A stretch of DNA of 64,000 bases from Knoellia remsis (GCF_003002895.1 NZ_PVTI01000001.1:62001-126000); one strand, 5' to 3'. Shown: positions 43,141-53,219, counted from the stretch's first letter. The notes: generated from the sequence alone by a model not told the origin. Numbers and translations: made by a program.

Positions 43141-43893
43141 ATGAAGCGTCTCGAGGGCAAGGTCGCAGTCGTCACCGGAGCAAGCCGCGGCATCGGCCTG
43201 GGCATCGCCGAACGCCTTGTCGCAGAAGGCGCCCGAGTCTGCATCACGGCCCGCAAGCCCGAGGCGCTCGACGAGGCCGTCGCGTCCCTGGGCGGCTCCG
43301 AGGTCGCCATGTCCGTCGCCGGCCGTGCCGACGACCCAGCCCACCAGGACGAGGTGCTCGCCGCGGTGGCCGAACGGTTCGGCCCCGTCGAGCTGCTCGT
43401 CAACAACACCGGGATCAACCCGGCATACGGCCGGCTCGTCGACATCGACCTCGACGCCGCCCGCAAGATCGTCGAGGTCAACTGCATCGCCGCCCTGTCG
43501 TGGGTGCAGAAGGCCGTCGCCGGAGGCCTTGAGGAGCGCGGCGGCTCGATCGTCAACGTCTCGTCGACAGCGGGGGTGCGCACCGCGCCCGGCATCGGGT
43601 TCTACGGCGCGAGCAAGGCGATGCTCACCCACCTCACCGAGGAGCTGGCGGTCGAGCTCGGCCCGTCGGTACGCGTCAACGCCGTGGCGCCCGCCGTCGT
43701 CAAGACGAAGTTCGCCACGGCGCTCTACGAGGGTCGCGAGGACGAGGTGGCCCAGGCCTATCCGTTGAAGCGGCTCGGCGTGCCCGAGGACATCGCGAGC
43801 GTCGTCGCGTTCCTGCTCTCCGACGACGCCGCCTGGATGACCGGCCAGCTCGTCGTGGTCGACGGCGGCCTGCTCCTCGGCGGCGGCGTCTGA
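43141..43893 (+). CDS. Short-chain dehydrogenase/reductase
   Basis: The 250-residue SDR has TGASRGIGLG for cofactor binding, NNTGIN at the NNAG position, the catalytic Ser in NVSSTAG and YGASK (Tyr-x3-Lys). The C-terminal DGGLLLGGGV is normal. FabG-like or xenobiotic reductase roles are both possible. GGGAGG lies before the ATG. It stands between hemW and a frameshifted small gene, with no functional link visible. Confidence 0.9.
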   Translation: MKRLEGKVAVVTGASRGIGLGIAERLVAEGARVCITARKPEALDEAVASLGGSEVAMSVAGRADDPAHQDEVLAAVAERFGPVELLVNNTGINPAYGRLVDIDLDAARKIVEVNCIAALSWVQKAVAGGLEERGGSIVNVSSTAGVRTAPGIGFYGASKAMLTHLTEELAVELGPSVRVNAVAPAVVKTKFATALYEGREDEVAQAYPLKRLGVPEDIASVVAFLLSDDAAWMTGQLVVVDGGLLLGGGV

Positions 43894-43905
43894 GAGGTCA
43901 GCTCG

Positions 43906-44377
43906 TCACTTGACGAACTGCGGCGTCATCGGCGGGTTCCACAGCTCGCCCTTGTTGGCCTTCATCGCGCCGATGACGTGGACGACGAACGCCCAGACGA
44001 GCGCGATCGCGTAGGTCGCGAAGCCGACGAGGACGAACATCAGCGGCACCGAGATGACGAGGATGATGCCGGTGATGATCTGGACGTTGAGCGAGTTCGC
44101 TGCGTTCTTGCGCACGAAGTCACCGCGGTCCTTGAACATCAGGTAGATGATGAGCGACCCCAACGAAGCCCGCCAGTCCGGCGCTGAAGACCATCGCCAG
44201 GAGTGGGATGAGGTGGCTCAGCATGCCGAGCGTGCGCTGCTCCTGCGGCGCCAGGGCGGCGGAACCGGGCTGGTAAGGCGCAGGCTGCTGCTGCGGGTGT
44301 CCGTATGCCGGCGGGGCGCCGGTCGTGTCGAACGGCGGCTGCGGTTGAGGTTGCTGGTGCTGGGGGTGCTCGGTCAT
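43906..44377 (-). pseudogene. DUF4870 membrane protein with a one-base frameshift
   Basis: The 5' part (from the ATG at 44377, preceded by GGAGGAGG) encodes a Gln/Pro-rich start and the first DUF4870 helix, LSHLIPLLAMVFSAGLAGFVG. The rest, SLIIYLMFKDRGDFVRKNAANSLN to the stop at 43906, is in another frame. The two frames join exactly at a run of four G (about 44158-44161); three G would restore a 156-residue DUF4870 protein with three helices. This can be a real mutation, a sequencing error in a homopolymer, or slippage. Function of the family is unknown. Confidence 0.8.
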
Positions 44378-44569
44378 GGGGTCCTCCTCCGGGGGACGTT
44401 TCGGGCTGTCATCCATGAAAGCGCACGTCGCCGGGTGCAGCTTCCCGTTTCGGGGTGGGATCAGGGTGCGCTCAGGGACGACCCCACACGGCTGGTGTGC
44501 CGGACCACGCAGCGCGGGGGACCCGCGCGCGAGGCGCGCACCCGGCATACCTGCGCGTGCTGGCGGCGG

Positions 44570-45451
44570 TCAGGCGCCCTCGGGTGCGGTGACGAAGTCG
44601 ATGAGCTCCTCGACGCGACCGAGAAGGGTCGGCTCGAGGTCGGCGTAGGTGCGCACCGAGCCGAGGATCTGCTTCCACGCGCGGGCGATGTCGGCCTGGT
44701 CGTCGTGCGGCCACCCGAGGTGGGCACAGATGCCGTGCTTCCACGACGTGCCGCGCGGGATGACCGGCCACTGCTGCATGCCGAGGCGCTCGGGGCGGAC
44801 CGACTGCCACACGTCGACATAGGGGTGCCCGACGATGAGGACGTGCGGCGCGAACGGCTGCAGCCGCGACGCGGCCTCGACGACGCGTGACTCCTTGGTT
44901 CCGGGCACGAGGTGGTCGACGAGAACCCCCATCCGGCGGCCTGGGCCGGGCGCGAAGTCGCGGATCGCGCCCTCGAGGTCGTCGACGCCGTCGAGCATCT
45001 CGACGACGACGCCCTCGACGCGCAGGTCGTGGCCCCAGACCTTCTCGACGAGCTCGGCGTCATGGCGGCCCTCGACGAAGATCCGAGAGGCGCTCGCGAC
45101 CTTGGCCCTGGCGTCGTGGACGGCGCGCGACCCGCTCGCGGTGCGGCTCGCGGCGGCGCGGGCGTCCGACAGCCTGGCGTTCGCCGCGGCGGCCGGCTTG
45201 GTCAGCGTGACGGGGCGGCCGTCGACGTGGAAGCCGGGACCGAGGGGGAAGGCCTTGGTGCGCCCCCGACGGTCCTCGAGGTGGACGACGTGGACGCCCC
45301 CGGCCTTCTCGACGCGGACGACGGCGCCGACCCAGCCGGTCTCGACGTCCTCCACGACGACGCCGATCTCGGCGGCGAGCGGGGTGGACCGGCCGCCACG
45401 CGGGGCCTTCCAGTCGCCGGCGAGCACATCGGATCCATAGCGGTCGGTCAC
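44570..45451 (-). CDS. DUF3097 family protein
   Basis: The 293-residue protein is an actinobacterial DUF3097 member: start VTDRYGSDVLAGDWKAP, then an SH3-like first domain, and a second part with RIFVEGRHDAELVEKVWG and MGVLVDHLVPGTKE. The VEGxxD and the following acidic strand are reminiscent of a Toprim fold, which would mean nucleic-acid work; this is my inference. The GTG at 45451 is chosen because TACCCT lies 7 bases upstream (leaderless). It is divergent from hrcA, and the CIRCE operator overlaps its -35 region. Confidence 0.8.
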   Translation of the reverse strand: MTDRYGSDVLAGDWKAPRGGRSTPLAAEIGVVVEDVETGWVGAVVRVEKAGGVHVVHLEDRRGRTKAFPLGPGFHVDGRPVTLTKPAAAANARLSDARAAASRTASGSRAVHDARAKVASASRIFVEGRHDAELVEKVWGHDLRVEGVVVEMLDGVDDLEGAIRDFAPGPGRRMGVLVDHLVPGTKESRVVEAASRLQPFAPHVLIVGHPYVDVWQSVRPERLGMQQWPVIPRGTSWKHGICAHLGWPHDDQADIARAWKQILGSVRTYADLEPTLLGRVEELIDFVTAPEGA

Positions 45452-45483
45452 CTGCGCGAGGGTACGCGAGCGACGGCGTAGAA

Positions 45484-45510
45484 TTGGCACTCACCACGCC
45501 CGAGTGCCAA
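45484..45510. promoter_or_regulatory. CIRCE operator (HrcA site)
   Basis: TTGGCACTC, 9 bases, GAGTGCCAA: a perfect CIRCE inverted repeat. TAGAAT (45479-45484), the probable -10 box of hrcA, touches its left arm, so HrcA would repress its own operon. It also overlaps the -35 position of the divergent DUF3097 promoter. Confidence 0.9.
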
Positions 45511-45589
45511 CGTGTATGCGACGCGTGGTCACCACGCGCCGCGGTGTCACCCGCGCACAGGAGCAGCCACGACGAGGGAGGTGTGGGGC

Positions 45590-46621
45590 ATGAGTGAGGA
45601 CCGCCGGCTCGCCGTGCTGCGCGCCATCGTCCAGGACTACGTCGAGACGTCCGAGCCGGTGGGGTCCAAGGCGCTGCTCGAGCGGCACCAGCTCGGGGTC
45701 TCGGCCGCGACCGTCCGCAACGACATGGCCGTCCTCGAGGAGGAGGGCCTCATCGCGGCGCCGCACACGAGCGCCGGGCGCATCCCGACCGACGCGGGCT
45801 ACCGGCTCTTCGTCGACCGGCTCAGCACCGTCAAGCCGCTGAGCGGCGCCGAGAAGCGCGCCATCAGCACCCTGCTCGACGGCGCGATGGACCTCGACGA
45901 CGTCGTCGACCGCACGGTGCGGCTCCTCGCGTCGCTGACCCGGCAGGTCGCCGTCGTCCAGTACCCCTCGCTGACGCGCTCGTCCGTCCGGCACATCGAG
46001 CTCGTGCCGCTCGGCGGGACGCGCCTGCTCGTCGTCCTCATCACGACGACCGGCCGCGTGGAGCAGCGCGTCCTCGAGACGGGCATCGACCTCGGCGAGC
46101 CCGCGGCCGAGCGGATGCTCGCCTCGCTGCGCTCCGACGTCAACGGCGCGACGGTGGGCCGCACGCTCGCCGACGCGGCGGGCGGGCTGGGGGAGCTGCC
46201 GACCCAGGTCGACCCCGCCGCGCGCGGGTTGCTGGCGGCCATTGCGGCCGAGCTGACCGAGGTGCTCGTCGAGCAGCGCGAGGAGCGCGTCGTCGTCGCC
46301 GGCACGTCGAACCTCGTGCGCGCCGGTGAGGACTTCCCGACGTCGATCGGCCCTGTCCTCGAGGCCCTCGAGGAACACGTCGTGCTGCTCAAGCTGTTGG
46401 GCACGGTGAGTGAGCAGGGTGACAGCGTTGCCGTCCGCATCGGGGCCGAGAACCCGTATGCCGGGCTGCAGTCGACGTCGCTCGTCACCACCGGCTACGG
46501 CGCGGGGTCCGACCACGTCGCCGCGCTCGGCGTCGTGGGCCCGACGCGCATGGACTACCCGACGACGATGGCCGCGGTGCGCGCCGTCGCGACCTACGTC
46601 AGCCGGATCCTCGCCGAGTGA
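45590..46621 (+). CDS. hrcA: Heat-inducible transcription repressor HrcA
   Basis: The 343-residue repressor has the winged-helix start [20 protein letters not shown] and the DNA-recognition segment [19 protein letters not shown], followed by the GAF-like core and the C-terminal [11 protein letters not shown]. It binds CIRCE and needs GroE to stay active. The ATG at 45590 follows GGAGGTG at about 9 bases. It is followed by dnaJ after 67 bases, the usual hrcA-dnaJ operon of actinobacteria. Confidence 0.97.
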   Translation: MSEDRRLAVLRAIVQDYVETSEPVGSKALLERHQLGVSAATVRNDMAVLEEEGLIAAPHTSAGRIPTDAGYRLFVDRLSTVKPLSGAEKRAISTLLDGAMDLDDVVDRTVRLLASLTRQVAVVQYPSLTRSSVRHIELVPLGGTRLLVVLITTTGRVEQRVLETGIDLGEPAAERMLASLRSDVNGATVGRTLADAAGGLGELPTQVDPAARGLLAAIAAELTEVLVEQREERVVVAGTSNLVRAGEDFPTSIGPVLEALEEHVVLLKLLGTVSEQGDSVAVRIGAENPYAGLQSTSLVTTGYGAGSDHVAALGVVGPTRMDYPTTMAAVRAVATYVSRILAE

Positions 46622-46688
46622 CGCCGGCCCCGCCCCTGCCCGGACCTGTCCGCCACACCACTGACGACCACGAAGGACGCCCCCCGAA

Positions 46689-47819
46689 GTGAACGACTAC
46701 TACGCCGACCTCGGCGTGGCCCGTGACGCGACCGCCGAGGACATCAAGAAGGCCTACCGGCGCTCCGCCCGCAAGCTGCACCCGGACGTCAACCCGGGCC
46801 CCGAGGCCGAGGAGGAGTTCAAGCGCGTCTCGCAGGCCTACGACGTGCTCTCCGACCCGGAGAAGCGGCGCAGCTACGACATGGGTGCCGACCCGTATGC
46901 CGGTGCCGCAGCGGGCTTCGGCCAGGGCTTCTCGTTCAGCGACATCATGGACGCGTTCTTCGGTGCCGGTGCTGCCGGCGCGCAGACCCGCGGCCCGCGC
47001 TCGCGGCAGTCGCGTGGGCAGGACGCACTTGTCCGTCTCGACATCGACCTGCGCGACGCGGTCTTCGGGGCCGAGAAGGAGCTGACGATCGACACCGCCG
47101 TGGGCTGCCCGACCTGCCACGGCGACGGCATGCAGCCCGGCACCGGCACCCGCACCTGCGAGGTGTGCAACGGGCAGGGGCAGGTGCAGTCGGTGCAGCG
47201 CTCGTTCCTCGGCCAGGTCATGACCTCGCGGCCGTGCGTGAACTGCCAGGCGACCGGTCAGGTCATCGAGGCGCCCTGCTACGACTGCTCCGGCGATGGT
47301 CGGGTCCGGACGCGCCGCACGATGACGATCCGGGTCCCCGCGGGCGTCGACACCGGCACGCGCATCCAGCTCGCGGGGGAGGGCGAGGTCGGACCGGGTG
47401 CAGGTCCGGCTGGTGACCTCTACGTCGAGGTCGCGGTGCGCCGCGACCCTCGCTTCCAGCGCCAGGGTGACGACCTGCACGCGACGCTCGAGCTCCCGAT
47501 GACGGCCGCTGCGCTCGGGGCGACGGTGCCGTTCGACACCTTCGACGGCGAGCGTGAGCTCGACGTGCGTGCGGGGATGCAGTCGGGTGAGCAGATGACG
47601 TTGCGCGGCCTCGGGGTGACGCACCTGCGTGGGTCGGGCCGCGGCGACATCATCGTCCACGCGATGGTGCAGACCCCGACGAAGCTCTCCGGTGAGCAGG
47701 AGGAGCTGCTGCGGCGGCTCGCCACCCTCCGCGGCGAGGAGAAGCCCACCGGTCGGGTCGCCAACCCTGCTCAAGGGTCGGTCTTCGGCAAGCTGCGCGA
47801 CGCGTTCAAGACGCGCTGA
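46689..47819 (+). CDS. dnaJ: Chaperone protein DnaJ
   Basis: The 376-residue co-chaperone (the DnaJ2 type of actinobacteria) stimulates DnaK ATPase. It has a J domain with HPD in KLHPDVNPG, a Gly/Phe-rich stretch ([14 protein letters not shown]), four CxxCxGxG zinc motifs or variants ([32 protein letters not shown]) and the substrate-binding C-terminal domain. The GTG at 46689 starts the conserved NDYYADLGV. It lies in the hrcA operon. Confidence 0.96.
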   Translation: MNDYYADLGVARDATAEDIKKAYRRSARKLHPDVNPGPEAEEEFKRVSQAYDVLSDPEKRRSYDMGADPYAGAAAGFGQGFSFSDIMDAFFGAGAAGAQTRGPRSRQSRGQDALVRLDIDLRDAVFGAEKELTIDTAVGCPTCHGDGMQPGTGTRTCEVCNGQGQVQSVQRSFLGQVMTSRPCVNCQATGQVIEAPCYDCSGDGRVRTRRTMTIRVPAGVDTGTRIQLAGEGEVGPGAGPAGDLYVEVAVRRDPRFQRQGDDLHATLELPMTAAALGATVPFDTFDGERELDVRAGMQSGEQMTLRGLGVTHLRGSGRGDIIVHAMVQTPTKLSGEQEELLRRLATLRGEEKPTGRVANPAQGSVFGKLRDAFKTR

Positions 47820-47862
47820 TGACGGGCGCGGCGGTGACGAGTGCGGCGTCGGTGACGGCGCG

Positions 47863-48606
47863 ATGAGCCTTGCGCTCTACCTCGTCGCCGCGGGCACTCT
47901 CGACGGTGTCGCCGTCGGCGACGTGGTCGAGCTCGACGGCCCCGAGGGCCGGCACGCGGCGACCGTGAAGCGCACCCAGCCGGGGGAGGGGGTGCGTCTC
48001 GCCGACGGTATGGGCCGCGTGGTCACCGGAGAGGTCGTCGCCGTGGAGCGGGACCGGTTGGGCGTGCGGGTCGAGGAGGTCGGCGACGAGGCCGAGCCGT
48101 CGCCACGTTTCGTCCTCGTCCAGGCGCTCGCGAAGGGTGACCGGGACGACCAGGCCATCGAGGCCGCAACCGAGCTCGGTGTCGACGAGGTCGTGCCGTG
48201 GCAGGCCGCGCGCAGCATCGTGCAGTGGCGCGGCGACCGGGGGCAGAAGGCATGGCGCAAGTGGGATTCCGTCCTGCTCGCCGCGACGAAACAGTCTCGT
48301 CGCGCCCGCCGCCCCGTCCTCTCTCCTGTGGTGACCACCGCGGAGCTGGCCGGGCGCATCGCCGCGGGCGGGACGGCATACGTGCTGCACGAGGACGGGA
48401 CCGAGCCGCTCCCGGCGCAGCCGCTGCCCGCTGACGGCGATGTGCTCGTCGTCGTCGGTCCCGAAGGTGGGATCGCACCCGAGGAGCTCGACGTGTTGGC
48501 CGGCGCCGGAGCACGGGTGGTGCGCCTGGGGAACACCGTCCTCCGCTCCTCGAGTGCCGGCCCGGCAGCCCTGGCCGTCCTCAGCGCAGCCGCGCGTTGG
48601 CGCTGA
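47863..48606 (+). CDS. rsmE: 16S rRNA (uracil(1498)-N(3))-methyltransferase
   Basis: The 247-residue protein has an N-terminal PUA-like part (VVELDGPEGRHAATVKR) and a C-terminal SPOUT knot: VVVGPEGGIAPEEL and RLGNTVLRSSSAGPAAL. It methylates U1498 of 16S rRNA. The ATG at 47863 starts at the usual distance from the first strand; no strong ribosome site is visible. It lies 43 bases after dnaJ and is probably the end of that operon. Confidence 0.92.
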   Translation: MSLALYLVAAGTLDGVAVGDVVELDGPEGRHAATVKRTQPGEGVRLADGMGRVVTGEVVAVERDRLGVRVEEVGDEAEPSPRFVLVQALAKGDRDDQAIEAATELGVDEVVPWQAARSIVQWRGDRGQKAWRKWDSVLLAATKQSRRARRPVLSPVVTTAELAGRIAAGGTAYVLHEDGTEPLPAQPLPADGDVLVVVGPEGGIAPEELDVLAGAGARVVRLGNTVLRSSSAGPAALAVLSAAARWR

Positions 48607-48662
48607 CCCCCGAGTCCGTCTTGAGGCCCTGAGCGAGCCCCGAACCGGTCACTCCGCGAGAG

Positions 48663-48759
48663 GTGCCTTTGCTCCAACGGGCTGGAGCAAACAACGCCAT
48701 GTGCTTCAGCCAGCGGGAGCAAACAACGCCATTGCTTCAGCCGGCTGGAGCAAAGGCAC
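48663..48759. repeat. Nested hairpin repeat element
   Basis: The outer arms GTGCCTTTGCTCCA (48663-48676) and their exact complement (48746-48759) enclose two direct repeats. Each of these carries GCAAACAACGCCAT in a loop closed by GGCTGGAGCA/TGCTTCAGCC-type arms, so the inner units fold as two hairpins. It occupies the centre of the 256-base gap between rsmE and the HIT gene; nothing else is seen there. Confidence 0.75.
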
Positions 48760-48862
48760 TCTTCGGGACGCGCACGTTCGGTGGCGTTCGGGCGCGCTCC
48801 CACGGGCGCCGTTGTCAGGCCGTCAAGACGCACAGGACCGGTGATCGGTTTACTGTCGGAGC

Positions 48863-49225
48863 ATGAGCGAAGTGACGACCGACCCGGACTGCCTCTTCTG
48901 CAAGATCGTCGCCGGCGACATCCCGGCCGACATCGTGCGCGAGGACGACGCGACTGTCGCCTTCCGCGACCTCGACCCGCAGGCGCCGGTGCACGTTCTC
49001 GTCATCCCGCGACACCACACGCCCAACGTCGGCTCGCTCACGCAGGAACGCCCGGACGACACCGTCGCCCTCTTCGACGCCGTTCGCGAGGTCGCCGCGC
49101 AGGAGGGCATCGCCGACGGGGGCTACCGCTCCGTCTTCAACACCGGCGCCGACGCGCACCAGACCGTCTTCCACGCGCACGTCCACGTCCTCGGTGGTCG
49201 CGCAATGCAATGGCCTCCCGGGTGA
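48863..49225 (+). CDS. HIT-family nucleotide hydrolase
   Basis: The 120-residue protein has the histidine triad HAHVHVLGG and the N-terminal CLFCKIVAGDIPADIV of HINT-type purine nucleoside phosphoramidases, with the zinc-binding-like CxxC of some members. It likely hydrolyses AMP-linked substrates. TACTGT lies exactly 6 bases before the ATG, a leaderless pattern. The HIT-phoH-ybeY order is common in actinobacteria. Confidence 0.93.
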   Translation: MSEVTTDPDCLFCKIVAGDIPADIVREDDATVAFRDLDPQAPVHVLVIPRHHTPNVGSLTQERPDDTVALFDAVREVAAQEGIADGGYRSVFNTGADAHQTVFHAHVHVLGGRAMQWPPG

Positions 49226-49250
49226 GCGGAACCGTAGACTCGTGGGCGAC

Positions 49251-50360
49251 ATGACAGACGCACCGCATCCCTCCGCGTCGACGGAACCGTCGACGCACAC
49301 TCCCGTCCACACGGTCACCATCCCGGCCGACGTCGCGATGGTGTCCCTCCTCGGACCGCGCGACGAGCTGCTGCGCACCATCGAGCGACAGTTCCCGCTG
49401 ACGACGATCCACGTCCGCGGCAACGAGTTCCACATCTCCGGTCCCAGCGCCGAGGTGGCCCTCGTCGAGCGGGTCATCGACGAGCTGCTCGCCGTCATCG
49501 ACGGTGGGCAGGCCCTCAACCGCGACGCCGTCGAGCGCTCCATCTCGATGCTGCGCTCGCAGACCGCCGAGCGCCCGGCCGACGTCCTGACGATGAACAT
49601 CGTCTCCTCGCGCGGTCGCACCATCCGCCCGAAGACGTTGGGGCAGAAGCGCTACGTCGACGCGATCGACGACAACACGATCATCTTCGGCATCGGCCCG
49701 GCCGGCACCGGCAAGACCTACCTCGCCATGGCCAAGGCGGTCGCCGCCCTCCAGGCCAAGCAGGTCAACCGGATCATCCTCACCCGTCCCGCGGTCGAGG
49801 CGGGGGAGCGGCTCGGGTTCCTCCCGGGCAGCCTCAACGACAAGATCGACCCCTACCTCCGGCCGCTCTACGACGCGCTGCACGACATGGTCGACCCCGA
49901 CTCGATCCCACGCCTCATGGCGGCCGGGACGATCGAGGTCGCTCCGCTGGCCTTCATGCGCGGCCGGACCCTGAACAGCTCGTTCGTCATCCTCGACGAG
50001 GCGCAGAACACCACGCCCGAGCAGATGAAGATGTTCCTCACCCGCCTCGGGTTCGGGTCCAAGCTCGTCGTCACCGGCGATGTCACCCAGGTCGACCTGC
50101 CCGGCGGCACCCGCAGCGGCCTGCGGGTCGTGCGCGACATCCTGCGCGGGGTCGAGGACATCCACTTCTCCGAGCTCACCGCACAGGACGTCGTGCGGCA
50201 CCGACTCGTCGGCGAGATCGTCGACGCGTATGGCCGCTGGGACGAGTCCCAGCACCGCCGCCCCTCGTCGGACCGGCCGGCTCGCCGGCCGCGCAAGGCG
50301 ATCCACGACGCCGGTGACCTGCCGCCCGGCGCCGGCCCCAACGACCGGGACGACGCGTGA
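49251..50360 (+). CDS. phoH: PhoH-like ATPase
   Basis: The 369-residue protein is a PhoH ATPase of RNA metabolism: an N-terminal KH-like part ([18 protein letters not shown]) and an ATPase domain with Walker [12 protein letters not shown] and Walker [11 protein letters not shown]. The C-terminal 45 residues are a charged tail. The start ATG at 49251 is chosen; a GTG at 49242 in the same frame is possible, and TAGACT precedes both. The stop overlaps the ybeY start by GTGA. Confidence 0.93.
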   Translation: MTDAPHPSASTEPSTHTPVHTVTIPADVAMVSLLGPRDELLRTIERQFPLTTIHVRGNEFHISGPSAEVALVERVIDELLAVIDGGQALNRDAVERSISMLRSQTAERPADVLTMNIVSSRGRTIRPKTLGQKRYVDAIDDNTIIFGIGPAGTGKTYLAMAKAVAALQAKQVNRIILTRPAVEAGERLGFLPGSLNDKIDPYLRPLYDALHDMVDPDSIPRLMAAGTIEVAPLAFMRGRTLNSSFVILDEAQNTTPEQMKMFLTRLGFGSKLVVTGDVTQVDLPGGTRSGLRVVRDILRGVEDIHFSELTAQDVVRHRLVGEIVDAYGRWDESQHRRPSSDRPARRPRKAIHDAGDLPPGAGPNDRDDA

Positions 50361-50824
50361 GCATCGACGTCCTCAACGAGACCGAGTTCCAGCTCGACGA
50401 GCTCGAGCTGGTGGCGCTCTCGCGCTACGTCCTCGGCGAGATGAAGGTCCACCCGCAGGCCGACCTCGTCCTGCGGCTCGTCGACGAGGCCGCCATGGAG
50501 ACCCTGCACGTGCAGTGGATGGACCTCCCCGGCCCCACCGACGTCATGTCCTTCCCGATGGACGAGCTGCGGCCCGGCCGGGACGGTGAGGAGCCCGAGG
50601 AGGGTGTCCTCGGCGACATCGTCCTGTGCCCGAGCGTCGCCGAGAAGCAGGCGGCCCAGGCCGGACACGCGACCGAGGAGGAGCTGCTCCTCCTCACCAC
50701 GCACGGCATCCTCCACCTCCTCGGCTACGACCACGCCGAGCCCGAGGAGGAGAAGGAGATGTTCGAGCTGCAGCGCCAGCTCCTGCTCACCTTCCTCGCG
50801 ACGAGGGGCCGGGCCGGTGCCTGA
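50357..50824 (+). CDS. ybeY: Endoribonuclease YbeY
   Basis: The 155-residue protein carries the zinc motif [11 protein letters not shown] (H-x3-H-x5-H) near the C-terminus and the family sequence [11 protein letters not shown]. It matures the 3' end of 16S rRNA and takes part in ribosome quality control. Its GTG overlaps the phoH stop by 4 bases, so the two are translated together; era, another 16S maturation factor, follows after one gene. Confidence 0.96.
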   Translation: MSIDVLNETEFQLDELELVALSRYVLGEMKVHPQADLVLRLVDEAAMETLHVQWMDLPGPTDVMSFPMDELRPGRDGEEPEEGVLGDIVLCPSVAEKQAAQAGHATEEELLLLTTHGILHLLGYDHAEPEEEKEMFELQRQLLLTFLATRGRAGA

Positions 50825-50875
50825 CCCCTGTAGTCCCAGCGGGGACGACCCCAGCGCACACCGGGAGCCGGCGGC

Positions 50876-52237
50876 ATGACCCAGCTCGTCATCATCAGCC
50901 TTCTCGGCCTCGTTCTCGCCTTCGCCCTCTCGGCCGCAGAGGCCTCGCTGCAGCGCACGTCACGCGTGCGCGCGCAGGAGCTGCTTGAGGAGGGGCGCGC
51001 TGGCTCCCGCAGCCTCGTGACCGTCGTCGGCGACAGCGCGGCATACCTCTCCGTGGTCTCGTTCGTCCGCGTCATCGCCGAGATGACGACCGCTGTCCTC
51101 GTGACCATCGCCGTGCACCGGACCCTCGACGGCACCTGGACACCGCTGCTCGTCTCGATCGGCATCCTCGCGGTGCTCTCGTTCGCCCTCGTCGGCGTCT
51201 CGCCCCGCACCCTCGGCAACCAGCACTCGACCAGGGTCGCGCTGCTCGCCGCCCCGGTCGCCATCGGGCTACGCCGTGTCCTCGGGCCGTTCGCGAAGCT
51301 ACTCGTCGTGCTCGCCAACGCGGTGACACCGGGCAAGGGCTACCGCGACGGGCCGTTCGAGAGTGAGTCCGAGCTGCGTGACCTCGTCGACCTCGCCGGG
51401 GAGTCCTCGCTCATCGAGGCGGGCGAGCGCCAGATGATCCACTCCGTCTTCGAGCTCGGCGACACCCTCGCCCGCGAGGTCATGGTCCCGCGCACCGACA
51501 TGGTGACGATCGACTCCGACCGCGTCGCCAAGCAGGCGATGAACCTGTTCCTCCGCAGCGGCTACTCCCGCATCCCGGTCACGGGTGAGGACTCCGACGA
51601 CGTGCTGGGTCTGCTCTACTTCAAGGACGTCGTGCGCCGCGTCAACGCCGGTGGCCCGGCCACGCCGGTCACCGAGATCATGCGGCCGATGCCGTTCATC
51701 CCCGAGTCCAAGCCCGTCGACGCCCTGCTCCGCGAGATGCAGCGCGACCAGACCCACTTCGCCCTCGTCATCGACGAGTGGGGTGGCACCGCAGGCCTGG
51801 TGACGATCGAGGACATCATCGAGGAGATCGTCGGTGAGATCGCCGACGAGTACGACCGCGAGACCCCGGACATCGAGGACCTCGGCGACGGGCGCTGGCG
51901 TGTCGACGCGACGATGGACATCGACGACCTCGCCGACCACCTCGACGTGAGCATCGAGGAGGACGAGGTCGACACCGTCGGCGGGCTCATTGGCAAGACC
52001 ATCGGCCGCGTGCCGATCCTCGGCTCCACGTGCGAGGTCGCGGGGCTGCGGCTCACCGCCGAGCGCATGGCCGGGCGGCGCCACCGGATCGCGACCGTCC
52101 TCGTCGAGCGGGTCGAGCCCGGGGACGACGACCACGAGGCGGCCCCGACCGGCGAGCACGACACCGGCGAGAGCCGTGACTCCCGCGAACCCAGCCGGGG
52201 CAGGGAGCCCGTCGAGACCGGGAGCCGCCGTGAGTGA
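50876..52237 (+). CDS. CNNM/CorC-family membrane protein (hemolysin-like)
   Basis: The 453-residue protein has an N-terminal DUF21 region with three to four helices (MTQLVIISLLGLVLAFAL at the start), two CBS domains (REVMVPRTDMVTID and VTEIMRPMPFIPES) and a C-terminal CorC_HlyC domain (GGLIGKTIGRVPILG). Relatives are linked to Mg2+/Co2+ handling. The last 40 residues are charged and disordered. The stop overlaps the era start by 8 bases. GGGAG lies before the ATG. Confidence 0.92.
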   Translation: MTQLVIISLLGLVLAFALSAAEASLQRTSRVRAQELLEEGRAGSRSLVTVVGDSAAYLSVVSFVRVIAEMTTAVLVTIAVHRTLDGTWTPLLVSIGILAVLSFALVGVSPRTLGNQHSTRVALLAAPVAIGLRRVLGPFAKLLVVLANAVTPGKGYRDGPFESESELRDLVDLAGESSLIEAGERQMIHSVFELGDTLAREVMVPRTDMVTIDSDRVAKQAMNLFLRSGYSRIPVTGEDSDDVLGLLYFKDVVRRVNAGGPATPVTEIMRPMPFIPESKPVDALLREMQRDQTHFALVIDEWGGTAGLVTIEDIIEEIVGEIADEYDRETPDIEDLGDGRWRVDATMDIDDLADHLDVSIEEDEVDTVGGLIGKTIGRVPILGSTCEVAGLRLTAERMAGRRHRIATVLVERVEPGDDDHEAAPTGEHDTGESRDSREPSRGREPVETGSRRE

Positions 52238-53219
52238 CGACACCCGAACCACCGACGCCACCGCCGAGACCACGCCGGCCGGCGACGCCGCCGCGGCCGG
52301 CGAGGCACCGGCATACGTCGCGGGTTTCGCCTGCCTCGTCGGGCGGCCCAACGCCGGCAAGTCGACGCTGACCAACGCCCTCGTCGGCGAGAAGGTCGCC
52401 ATCACGTCGAGCAAGCCGCAGACGACCCGGCACACGATCCGCGGCATCGTCACGACCCCCACGAGCCAGCTCGTCCTCGTCGACACCCCGGGCCTGCACA
52501 AGCCGCGCACCCTCCTCGGCGAGCGGCTCAACGACCTCGTCCGCGAGACGCTGCTCGACGTCGACGTCGTCGGGTTCTGCCTTCCGTCGGACCAGCGCAT
52601 CGGGCCGGGGGACCAGTTCATCGCGAATGAGCTGGCCGAGTTGCAGCGCGCCAAGCGGACTCCCGTCGTCGCGCTCGCCACGAAGTCCGACACCGTCGAC
52701 CGGCAGCGCCTCGCCGAGCACCTCATCGCCATCGACCAGCTGGGGGAGTGGGCCGAGATCGTGCCCTGCTCCGCGACCCGCGGCGACCAGGTCGACACCG
52801 TCGCGCAGGTGCTCGCGTCCTACCTCCCGCCGTCCCCGGGACCGCTCTACCCCGACGACGTGCTCACCGACGAGCCCGAGACGGTGATGATCGCCGAGCT
52901 CGTGCGCGAGGCCGCACTCGAGGGCGTGCGTGACGAGCTGCCGCACTCCATCGCGGTCGTCGTCGAGGAGGTCCTGCCCCGCGAGGACCGGCCCGCGGAC
53001 AAGCCGCTCACCGACGTGCGCGTCAACGTCTTCGTCGAGCGCTCGTCGCAGAAGGCGATCATCATCGGCCGTGGTGGTTCGCGGCTGCGCGAGGTCGGCG
53101 CGACGGCACGCCAGGGCATCGAGAAGCTCCTCGGTCACCGGGTCCACCTCGACCTGCACGTCAAGGTCGCCAAGGACTGGCAGCGCGACCCCAAGCAGCT
53201 GCAGCGCCTCGGCTTCTGA
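52230..53219 (+). CDS. era: GTPase Era
   Basis: The 329-residue GTPase helps assemble the 30S subunit and binds 16S rRNA. G1 is GRPNAGKSTLT, G2 region SSKPQTTRHTI, G3 DTPGLHKP, G4 TKSD, and the C-terminal KH domain includes SQKAIIIGRGGSRLREVG. The GTG at 52230 overlaps the CNNM gene by 8 bases and gives an N-terminal extension of about 30 Ala/Thr-rich residues; the core fold starts near AYVAGFACLVG. Normal length otherwise. Confidence 0.96.
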   Translation: MSDDTRTTDATAETTPAGDAAAAGEAPAYVAGFACLVGRPNAGKSTLTNALVGEKVAITSSKPQTTRHTIRGIVTTPTSQLVLVDTPGLHKPRTLLGERLNDLVRETLLDVDVVGFCLPSDQRIGPGDQFIANELAELQRAKRTPVVALATKSDTVDRQRLAEHLIAIDQLGEWAEIVPCSATRGDQVDTVAQVLASYLPPSPGPLYPDDVLTDEPETVMIAELVREAALEGVRDELPHSIAVVVEEVLPREDRPADKPLTDVRVNVFVERSSQKAIIIGRGGSRLREVGATARQGIEKLLGHRVHLDLHVKVAKDWQRDPKQLQRLGF

